From: Solobacterium sp.
GTDB taxonomy: Bacteria > Bacillota_I > Bacilli_A > Erysipelotrichales > Erysipelotrichaceae
Reading direction: 5' to 3'
Length of the DNA: 64,000 nucleotides
Assembly: GCA_017510405.1 (NCBI GenBank)
Contig: JAFWNG010000034.1
Coordinates: forward strand, 1-64,000
The stretch's first letter is position 1. Each line of letters begins with the position of its first letter. Positions 47,104 to 53,966 of this stretch are shown here, one piece after another. A model generated the notes under the pieces. It was not told the origin of the DNA. It saw nothing but the letters and a program-made list of their open reading frames with translations, and searched no databases. A program made the translations under genes and the position numbers.

Positions 47104-47697
47104 ATGAACGTTGAAGTGAAAAGCAGCAGCGGAATCTCTCTCGTCCCAATGGAGACACGGAATCTTGCGAACCGCATCATCTTCCTTAAGGGAGAGATCG
47201 ACGGTGACAAAGCCTGTGAGTTCCTGGAACAGGTCCTGCACCTGAACCGGGAAGATGATTCGCTTCCGATCACAGTACTCATCCATTCACCAGGCGGTGA
47301 GATCGACGCAGGAATGTTAATATACGATGTCATGCGTTCCAGCAAAGCACCGATCAAAACCGTCTGCACCGGCAAAGCCTACAGCATGGCTGCAGTGCTC
47401 CTGGCAGCGGGAACCGGCGGAAGATACATCCTTCCCCACAGCAAATCGATGCTGCATGAACCGCTGATCCCCAACGGTGTCGGCGGGAACTGTTCTTCCA
47501 TCCGTTCTATCTCCGAGAGTCTCATTGAGACACGTAAAATGATGAATGACATCCTGGCAAAGCACACCGGAAAAAGCGCAGACGAGATCGAAAAGGCAAC
47601 TGCTTACGATCACTACTTCTCCGCTGAGGAAAGTGTGTCTTTTGGTCTTTGCGACAAAATAATCAGCTTTGATGAAATAGAGGAGGTGATGAAGTAA
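47104..47697 (+). CDS. ClpP-like serine protease paralog
   Basis: 197 residues. The ClpP fold is clear: FLKGEIDG, INSPGG-like IHSPGG at 61-65, the catalytic serine in KAYSMAAVLLAAG (Ser94), His118 in SMLHEPL and Asp169 in TAYDHYFSAEESVSFGLCDK. So the triad is complete and the length is normal. Distinct local features such as AYSMA for the usual AASMG suggest an accessory paralog. AAAGGAG lies before the ATG. It overlaps the ATPase gene by one base, so the two are translated together. No Clp ATPase is adjacent. Confidence 0.88.
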   Translation: MNVEVKSSSGISLVPMETRNLANRIIFLKGEIDGDKACEFLEQVLHLNREDDSLPITVLIHSPGGEIDAGMLIYDVMRSSKAPIKTVCTGKAYSMAAVLLAAGTGGRYILPHSKSMLHEPLIPNGVGGNCSSIRSISESLIETRKMMNDILAKHTGKSADEIEKATAYDHYFSAEESVSFGLCDKIISFDEIEEVMK

Positions 47698-48935
47698 TGA
47701 TGCGTGATCTTCAAATTCTTGGCAAAGGTGTTTCTTTCCCGGCTGACACTCATGTGACGGGGATCAACGGCAATACGCTGGTGATCGGCGGAACAGGCTC
47801 CGGCAAAACAATGAGTATTGTTGAGCCCGCACTCATCAACACGTATGACCGCAGTATTATCGTAACCATGACAAAGCGGAAGCTCGTGAAGCGTTACAGC
47901 GGGCTTCTCGCTTCGCGCGGATATGACATCCGCATCCTTGATTTTGCCGATCCTGACAGATCGACCTGTTCTTTTGATCCTCTGAAATATCTCAGATCCG
48001 AAAGCGATGTCCGGCAGCTGGCAACCGCCATTATTAAAGCGGAATCCGCTGTTAACAAAAACATAGATCCCTATTGGGACAACGCAGCGATCTCTCTTCT
48101 GACGTCTCTGATCGCATATGTTATCACAGAGTATGAGCATCCCACATTCGCTGACGTCCTCGATCTGTATCATGCGATCGAAACAAAAGACGGTGACAGC
48201 GTATTTCTGGAAACTAATGTTGACGAGAAGTTCAAACAGCTGGCCCGGAAAAACCCCAGGCACTTTGCTCTTCACGGCTGGAATGTTTTTCATAACGTCA
48301 GCAGCCGCACAGCCTCATGCATCTACTCCACCCTCGCAGCCGCAATGGAAACCGTGTTTAACCCGGAGCTCTCACGGCTGATGCGGATGCATCAGGACGT
48401 TGACTTTGAAAGTATCGCCAAAATACCCACAGCCGTTTTTGTGGTCACTTCTCCTTTCAATACGGCTTTGAACCGTTTTGTCAGTATCTTCTATTCAACC
48501 GCTTTCTCCGAATTATTCAGCTTTGCAGAAGAACTGGAAAGCGGCACTCTGCCGGTGCCGGTACATGTGTTCTGTGATGACCTTGCGACAGGAAGCCCGA
48601 TCACCCGCCTGGACGAATATATCAGTATATTCCGTGAAAAGGGAATTTCCATCGACCTGCTGCTGCAGTCCGAAAGCCAGCTTCAGCACATGTACGGTGA
48701 GCAGGCCGCAACCACTATCATTAATAACTGCGATACCTATGTATACCTGGGCGGGATGGACCTTCAGTCTGCCAAGTCCATAAGTCAGCGTATGAACATG
48801 CCGCTGGAAGATGTTCTTTACATGCCCGTCGGCCAGGTCTTTATCTGCCGGCGCGGCATTAAGCCGATCAAGACAGTGCGATACGATACATTGTCTGATG
48901 AGATCTATCGCTCTATTGTTGATGAGATCGGCTGA
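47697..48935 (+). CDS. VirD4/TraG-type ATPase without membrane domain
   Basis: 412 residues. Walker A GGTGSGKT at 31-38, Walker B-like VPVHVFCDDLA with Asp294-Asp295, and the coupling-protein stretch LLLQSESQLQHMYG near 321 followed by IINNCDTYVYLGG. These match the ATPase domain of type IV coupling proteins. The N-terminal membrane helices and the all-alpha domain boundary of classic VirD4 are missing or reduced, since the Walker A comes only 30 residues from the start. No relaxase or other transfer gene is in view. GGAGGTGATG before the ATG supports the start. Confidence 0.8.
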   Translation: MMRDLQILGKGVSFPADTHVTGINGNTLVIGGTGSGKTMSIVEPALINTYDRSIIVTMTKRKLVKRYSGLLASRGYDIRILDFADPDRSTCSFDPLKYLRSESDVRQLATAIIKAESAVNKNIDPYWDNAAISLLTSLIAYVITEYEHPTFADVLDLYHAIETKDGDSVFLETNVDEKFKQLARKNPRHFALHGWNVFHNVSSRTASCIYSTLAAAMETVFNPELSRLMRMHQDVDFESIAKIPTAVFVVTSPFNTALNRFVSIFYSTAFSELFSFAEELESGTLPVPVHVFCDDLATGSPITRLDEYISIFREKGISIDLLLQSESQLQHMYGEQAATTIINNCDTYVYLGGMDLQSAKSISQRMNMPLEDVLYMPVGQVFICRRGIKPIKTVRYDTLSDEIYRSIVDEIG

Positions 48936-48945
48936 TACTGTCAGT

Positions 48946-48979
48946 GAACGGGATACGGGCATACGTATCCCGTTCTTCC
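48946..48979 (+). terminator. Terminator of the clpP-like/ATPase unit
   Basis: GAACGGGATAC and GTATCCCGTTC around eight bases, followed by TTCC. Confidence 0.75.
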
Positions 48980-49022
48980 ATTACAGACAATGGAAATCGG
49001 ACTGTTTCAGAACACTTCCTAA

Positions 49023-49103
49023 AAAAAAATTTATCGCTGATCGGATATTTTATACCGCCACTATTTATTTAGTGAAAGGTAAAGGAGGTCATTCATGATG
49101 TAA
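49023..49103 (+). promoter_or_regulatory. Twin upstream element, copy B, with ATG-ATG-stop
   Basis: AAAAAAATTTA, 27 bases, CTATTTAT (49061-49068), then GTAAAGGAGGTC and ATGATGTAA at 49095-49103. A strong ribosome binding site thus leads to a two-codon frame. It may be a leader start-stop or the remains of a lost gene. Compare 47034-47079. Confidence 0.45.
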
Positions 49104-49138
49104 GCAGATCTGCTTCTCGCAGGTTCTGTATTTGAACC

Positions 49139-49208
49139 GCTTCGAATCTCCCTGTCATCCTGCGGCCATATGGGCAGAGTTCAAAACTCACTAAAGAAAA
49201 GGAGACAT
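49139..49208 (+). repeat. Cassette leader repeat, copy 1
   Basis: About 70 bases similar to 49559-49627, with a 24-base identical core at 49159-49182 that contains GGCCATATGGGC, then AACTCAC and AAAGAAAAGGA. It lies upstream of the 66-residue protein gene. Confidence 0.7.
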
Positions 49209-49278
49209 GGTTCAGATTCCCAGACGGCAATACAGAACAGTCATCCAGTTTCAAAACAATAAATATAAGGAGGACAAT

Positions 49279-49479
49279 ATGAAAGAAGTATTCAAAGTAA
49301 AGAAGGAAATGGTTCAGATCCCTGAAGGTACCTTCAATCAGTATATAGAATGCAAAAATTGCCCTGATACCGGGAAGCCGGAATGGAGGGGCAGCGACAA
49401 CGGATATATGTACTGGTGCAGCCGCCATAATCATTGGGAGGATGTACATTCCGGCTGTACTAACTCCTCCATCAGCTAA
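49279..49479 (+). CDS. 66-residue Cys/His protein
   Basis: Begins MKEVFKVKKEMVQIPEG at ATG 49279 with AAGGAGG upstream. Cys25, Cys28, Cys47 and Cys60 with His50 and His52 could bind one zinc ion. No family recognised. Its transcript starts behind leader repeat 1 and ends at a very strong terminator, so it is an independent unit. Confidence 0.6.
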   Translation: MKEVFKVKKEMVQIPEGTFNQYIECKNCPDTGKPEWRGSDNGYMYWCSRHNHWEDVHSGCTNSSIS

Positions 49480-49488
49480 AAGCCTGTA

Positions 49489-49526
49489 AGACCTGGGGGA
49501 TGCCCGGCATCCCTCAGGTCTTTTTT
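49489..49526 (+). terminator. Terminator of the 66-residue protein gene
   Basis: A stem of AGACCTG plus GGGATGCC pairs with GGCATCCC plus CAGGTCT, followed by six T. Confidence 0.95.
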
Positions 49527-49558
49527 ACTGCTTCCTGTGCAGTGACACTTATCGCTGC

Positions 49559-49627
49559 CCGTTTCAAATCTTCCTGTTTCCTGCGGCCATATGGGCAGAG
49601 TTAACTCACAAAGAAAAGGAAACATAC
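49559..49627 (+). repeat. Cassette leader repeat, copy 2
   Basis: Second copy of the repeat at 49139-49208, core at 49579-49602. It lies upstream of the JAB and beta-prime-like genes. Confidence 0.7.
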
Positions 49628-49688
49628 GTAAGGTTCGAAATCGGAAAAGAGAACTGTCAGTTCCCGAACAAAGAAAGAAGGACGCATT

Positions 49689-50051
49689 ATGAATATTTCC
49701 CCACACATATATAAACAATGCAGAGATACACTCCTGAAACCGGAAATGGGCGGTATTCTCGGATGTGACGAGAACGGCAATATCATTGCCTATCATTTTG
49801 ACGACACCGGATGTTCGGACAATCATAACGAGTATTCCCCGGATACGAAGCGCCTGAATGAAGTGATTAAGGAATGGTATGATCAGGGGATCTATTTTGC
49901 CGGTTTCATTCACTCGCACGGCATACGTCCGCGTCTGACATGCGGTGATCTTGCCTATGTCGATAAGATCAAGGAAGCCTGCGGGATGGAACAGCTTTTT
50001 ATGATGATCTATGTTCTTGCGGCTGACAAGTTCTATGAATATGTTGTCTGA
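49689..50051 (+). CDS. JAB/MPN-family protein
   Basis: 120 residues. Glu19 in EMGGILG, then GFIHSHG with His75 and His77, and TCGD with Asp87 form the metal site of JAMM proteins, which remove ubiquitin-like or other isopeptide or peptide groups. The spacing between the second histidine and the Ser/Asp part is one residue shorter than the usual H-x7-S-x2-D, and Thr84 stands for Ser. A GAAGG lies ahead of the ATG. It is followed after 17 bases by the beta-prime-like gene. Confidence 0.75.
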   Translation: MNISPHIYKQCRDTLLKPEMGGILGCDENGNIIAYHFDDTGCSDNHNEYSPDTKRLNEVIKEWYDQGIYFAGFIHSHGIRPRLTCGDLAYVDKIKEACGMEQLFMMIYVLAADKFYEYVV

Positions 50052-50068
50052 GAAAAGGAGGAAGGAAA

Positions 50069-51010
50069 ATGAAACTGCCGTTTATTGATGAATTGAATAC
50101 CGGGATCCTTGATCCGCAAAAAGTGCTGGAAGCTTCTTCCGGTGAAATCACAGAACCAGCGGATTTCTACGAGCGCTCTCACAGGCCGGTGCCCGGCGGA
50201 TTATGCGATGAGCAGATCTTTGGACCCATCGATGATTATACGTGCGCATGCGGCAAATACAGAGGCCGCCGGTATGAAGGCAGGACATGCGAGCACTGCG
50301 GTGTGACAATACTGCCCTCCTCCGTAAGAGAAACACGGATGGCGCACATACGGCTTACGGAGCCGGTTATTCCACCCTGTTATCTGAAAGAAGCTCCGTC
50401 CCTCCTCAGCCTTTTCCTTGGCATCGATCCGGAGGAATTGAAGCATATCGCTTATTCTGAAAAGTGGATCGTAACGGATCCCGGCGAACCGAAAGCCTCA
50501 AAAAAGCTCCGAGCCGGCAGTATCATCACAACAAGATCCCACTTAAACAATCTGGAAAAGCCGGATGTGAAAGGCTATGCTGCGCTATCCGGCGGTGAAG
50601 CAGTACAGATGCTGATCGAACAGATGCTGTCGACGGATCATCCCGACGGAAAGACGAATCTGCAGCTGGAATATGAGAGACTGCAGTCAGAAAGCAGCAC
50701 AGACGCAGACAAAGCGCGGCTTGAAGTACTTGAGTATTTCATCAGCGGCGATCATGATCCGCGGCATATGTTGATCACCGTTTTCCCGGTCGTACCGCCG
50801 TCATTCCGGCCGGCAGGTTCGATACTCGAATCCCGTTATCTGCATTTTGCTGCACTCAGCCTGCCTGAGAGCCGCTGTTCCAGGAGAACACGTTTCGGCA
50901 TTCCTGAGCGTCTGACAGCAGATCCGAAGAAAGCCATCCGCAGTAAAGGGCTGTATCAGGTCTGTGCCAGACGCCTGATCACGGAAATGGCCTTCCGATC
51001 CGAACCCTGA
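50069..51010 (+). CDS. Free-standing RNA polymerase beta-prime N-terminal-like protein
   Basis: 313 residues. Residues 26-250 follow the N-terminus of RpoC: ITEPADFYE, LCDEQIFGPIDDY, then a zinc site Cys59-x-Cys61-x12-Cys74-x2-Cys77 with the same spacing as Cys70/72/85/88 of E. coli beta-prime. RETRMAHIRLTEPV and ITVFPVVPPSFRP follow. After the PPSFRP segment, where the lid and sigma-binding clamp helices should begin, it diverges and ends. The catalytic DFDGD region is absent. It cannot polymerise RNA; it may bind RNA polymerase, sigma or DNA. GGAGGAAGG precedes the ATG. A terminator follows. Confidence 0.85.
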   Translation: MKLPFIDELNTGILDPQKVLEASSGEITEPADFYERSHRPVPGGLCDEQIFGPIDDYTCACGKYRGRRYEGRTCEHCGVTILPSSVRETRMAHIRLTEPVIPPCYLKEAPSLLSLFLGIDPEELKHIAYSEKWIVTDPGEPKASKKLRAGSIITTRSHLNNLEKPDVKGYAALSGGEAVQMLIEQMLSTDHPDGKTNLQLEYERLQSESSTDADKARLEVLEYFISGDHDPRHMLITVFPVVPPSFRPAGSILESRYLHFAALSLPESRCSRRTRFGIPERLTADPKKAIRSKGLYQVCARRLITEMAFRSEP

Positions 51011-51028
51011 TCCTCTCGAAATACTATG

Positions 51029-51064
51029 ACCGGCATCCAGAAATGGATGCCGGTCCTTTTTTTT
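51029..51064 (+). terminator. Terminator at the right end of the cassette
   Basis: ACCGGCATCC and GGATGCCGGT around six bases, followed by CC and a run of eight T. Confidence 0.95.
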
Positions 51065-51087
51065 GTCTTTATGCCCGAAAATCACAA

Positions 51088-51110
51088 AGAAAAGCACCCG
51101 GAGGTGCTTT
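51088..51110 (-). terminator. Terminator of uvrA
   Basis: AAAGCACC and GGTGCTTT around four bases, then TTCTTTG on the minus strand. Confidence 0.85.
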
Positions 51111-51113
51111 GGT

Positions 51114-53954
51114 CTATTCACTGTGGGCAAGTGTATGGGCAAGTGCTTTCTTCAGATACTGGCCTGTCCAGCTCTTTTCGTTTGCCGCCACGGTCTCCGG
51201 CGTTCCTTCGGCGATGATGGTTCCGCCGCCGTCGCCGCCTTCCGGACCAAGGTCAATGATCCAGTCCGCACACTTGATCACATCCAGATTGTGCTCGATG
51301 ACAACGACTGTATCGCCGTTGTCCACGATCCGCTGCAGAACACTGATGAGGCGCTTGACGTCGTCGGTATGCAGACCGGTCGTCGGTTCATCCAGGATAT
51401 ACACGGTTTTTCCGGTCGCTTTCTTCTGCAGTTCACTGGCAAGCTTGACGCGCTGTGCTTCGCCGCCGGACAGTGTCGTGGACGACTGTCCGAGCTTGAT
51501 ATAGCCGAGACCGACATCATACAGCGTCTGAAGCTTGTTGCGGATCTTCATGTGATTGGCAAAGAATGTCAGGGCTTCTTCCACCGGCATTTCCAGCACA
51601 TCGTAGATATTCTTGCCTTTGTACGTGCACTGCAGCGTTTCATCGTTATACCGCTTTCCGTGGCAGATCTCGCACGGTACATAGACGTCCGGCAGGAAGT
51701 TCATGGATATGACCTTGACGCCGTCGCCCTGACAGGCTTCGCATCGACCGCCTTTGACATTGAAGGAGAAACGTCCTTTGTCATAGCCGCGCAGACGGGC
51801 TTCCGGACTGTTGGCGAACACGTCGCGGATGTCATCGAAGACACCGGTGTACGTTGCCGGGTTGGAACGCGGTGTACGGCCGATCGGGTTCTGGTCGATC
51901 TGTACGAGTTTATCGATGTTCTCCAGTCCCTTGATACTGCGGTATTTGCCGGGCTTCACCTTCTGACGCCCGAGATTCTGCAGGATCGCCTTCATGAAGA
52001 CTTCGTTGACCAGTGTGGACTTGCCGGAGCCGGATACGCCGGTCACCAGCACCAGTTTGCCGAGCGGGAATTTCACGTTGATATCTTTCAGGTTATGCTG
52101 GGCAGCGCCGCGGATCTCAACGTATTTGCCGCTGCCTTTGCGCCGTTCTGCCGGCAGCGGGATGATCTTCCTGCCGGACAGATAGGAACCGGTGATGGAT
52201 GCCTCGCAGTCACAGATCTGCTGCGGCGTACCGGCCGCGATCACTTCGCCGCCGTGCACACCCGCACCCGGACCGATATCCACGATATAATCCGCACTCA
52301 TCATCGTCTCTTCATCATGTTCGACAACGATCAGCGAATTGCCGAGGTCGCGCATGCTCTTCAGCGTCGCGATCAGCTTGGAGTTGTCGCGCTGGTGCAG
52401 GCCGATGCTCGGTTCATCCAGCACATACAGCACACCGGTCAGATGGGAGCCGATCTGCGTGGCCAGGCGGATCCGCTGTGCTTCGCCGCCGGACAGTGTA
52501 CCGGCAAGGCGGTCCAGAGTCAGATATTCCAGACCGACATCCTTGAGGAACTGCAGACGGCTGCGGATCTCCTTCAGGACCATGTCCGCGATCTTTGCGT
52601 CCGTCTCGCTGAGTTCCAGCGATTCGATCCACTCCAGCGCCTTGATGACGGAAAGAGAGGTAAAGTCACGGATATTCTTATCACTGACGCGTACGCTCAG
52701 CGCCTGTTCGTTCAGACGGCTTCCGGCGCACTTCGGGCAGATGGATTCCACCATGAACGTGTGATACCAGTCTTTGGACATCGAGGAACTTGTTTCCACA
52801 TAGCGGCGTTCGATCAGCCGTTTGACGCCCTCGATATAGTCGTTGCGGGAATATTTGTTTCCGCTGGACGATACAAGCGTATATTTGATCGGTTTATCGG
52901 AGCCGTACAGGATCATTTCCAGCTGTTTCTTTGTCAGATCTCTGATCGGTTTGTCCAGATCCACGCGGTATGCGCGGCACAGAGTCGCAAATGTCTGCCA
53001 CTCAATGTTGTCCGTATCCACAATGTTCTTATAATAGCGGATGCCGCCCTCACGGATAGATTTGTTCCGATCCGGGATGAGGTTGTCCACATCCACTTCC
53101 TCCGTGAAACCGAGGCCGTGGCATACGTCGCACGCACCAAGCGGCGCGTTGAACGAGAACAGGCGCGGTTCCAGGACCGGTACGGAGAAGCCGCAGATCT
53201 TGCAGGCATAGTTGCTGGAGAACAGCATTTCTTCACTGCCGTTCATGACGACGCACATGCCGTCCGCGAGGTTCAGCGCGGTTTCCACAGAGTCGTGGAG
53301 ACGGCTTCGGCTGTCCGTTGTCTTGATCACGCGGTCGACGATGACATCGATCTCATGACGCTTGTTTTTATCCAGGACGATCTCTTCCTCCAGCATGCGC
53401 ACTTCGCCGTCCACACGCACGCGGATATACCCGTCCTTCATCAGCTTCTCAAACGTATCTTTGAACGTACCCTTACGGTTGCGGACGATCGGCGCCATAA
53501 TCGTGAGACGGCTTCTGTCGTCCAGATTCATGAGCTGTTCCACGATCTCGGGGATCGTCTGTCCGGTGATCGGAATATTGTGATTCGGACAGTACGGAAT
53601 GCCGACACGGGCAAACAGAAGACGCAGGTAGTCGTAGATCTCCGTGACTGTGCCCACCGTGGAGCGCGGGTTGTTCGATGTTGTTTTCTGGTCAATGGAG
53701 ATCGACGGGGACAGTCCTTCGATCAGTTCCACATCCGGTTTTTCCACACCTCCCAGAAACATTCTGGCATAGGCGCTGAGGGATTCCACATAGCGTCTCT
53801 GTCCCTCGGCATAGATCGTATCAAATGCCAGGCTGGTCTTTCCCGATCCGGACAGACCGGTCATGACCACAAGCTTGTTGCGGGGGATGTCCAGTGATAT
53901 ATTCTTCAGGTTATTTTCCTTCGCACCGCGAATAATAATCTTATCAAGTTCCAT
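51114..53954 (-). CDS. uvrA: Excinuclease ABC subunit A
   Basis: 946 residues, full length. Two ABC ATPase halves have Walker A GLSGSGKTS near 34 and GVSGSGKSTL near 640, and LSGGEAQR signatures in both. Zinc-finger CxxC pairs lie in CKICGF and CDVCHG, and in CEACQGDG and CEICHGKRY. It finds bulky DNA lesions with UvrB. It follows mutS by 12 bases with GGAGGT before its ATG, so mutS-uvrA form an operon. UvrB is not in the window. Confidence 0.98.
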   Translation of the reverse strand: MELDKIIIRGAKENNLKNISLDIPRNKLVVMTGLSGSGKTSLAFDTIYAEGQRRYVESLSAYARMFLGGVEKPDVELIEGLSPSISIDQKTTSNNPRSTVGTVTEIYDYLRLLFARVGIPYCPNHNIPITGQTIPEIVEQLMNLDDRSRLTIMAPIVRNRKGTFKDTFEKLMKDGYIRVRVDGEVRMLEEEIVLDKNKRHEIDVIVDRVIKTTDSRSRLHDSVETALNLADGMCVVMNGSEEMLFSSNYACKICGFSVPVLEPRLFSFNAPLGACDVCHGLGFTEEVDVDNLIPDRNKSIREGGIRYYKNIVDTDNIEWQTFATLCRAYRVDLDKPIRDLTKKQLEMILYGSDKPIKYTLVSSSGNKYSRNDYIEGVKRLIERRYVETSSSMSKDWYHTFMVESICPKCAGSRLNEQALSVRVSDKNIRDFTSLSVIKALEWIESLELSETDAKIADMVLKEIRSRLQFLKDVGLEYLTLDRLAGTLSGGEAQRIRLATQIGSHLTGVLYVLDEPSIGLHQRDNSKLIATLKSMRDLGNSLIVVEHDEETMMSADYIVDIGPGAGVHGGEVIAAGTPQQICDCEASITGSYLSGRKIIPLPAERRKGSGKYVEIRGAAQHNLKDINVKFPLGKLVLVTGVSGSGKSTLVNEVFMKAILQNLGRQKVKPGKYRSIKGLENIDKLVQIDQNPIGRTPRSNPATYTGVFDDIRDVFANSPEARLRGYDKGRFSFNVKGGRCEACQGDGVKVISMNFLPDVYVPCEICHGKRYNDETLQCTYKGKNIYDVLEMPVEEALTFFANHMKIRNKLQTLYDVGLGYIKLGQSSTTLSGGEAQRVKLASELQKKATGKTVYILDEPTTGLHTDDVKRLISVLQRIVDNGDTVVVIEHNLDVIKCADWIIDLGPEGGDGGGTIIAEGTPETVAANEKSWTGQYLKKALAHTLAHSE

Positions 53955-53966
53955 AGCACCTCCGTT

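Noticed and set aside
47613-48293. Minus-strand frame over the clpP-like/ATPase junction
   Set aside because: Both plus-strand genes are recognised families with start signals there.
45346-51010. Complete integrative conjugative element or prophage
   Set aside because: No integrase, relaxase, mating-pore, capsid or terminase gene and no attachment-site repeat at the edges could be found.
51063-53897. 944-codon plus-strand open frame opposite uvrA
   Set aside because: It is the antisense shadow of uvrA, produced by the codon bias of a long gene. It has no start signal.
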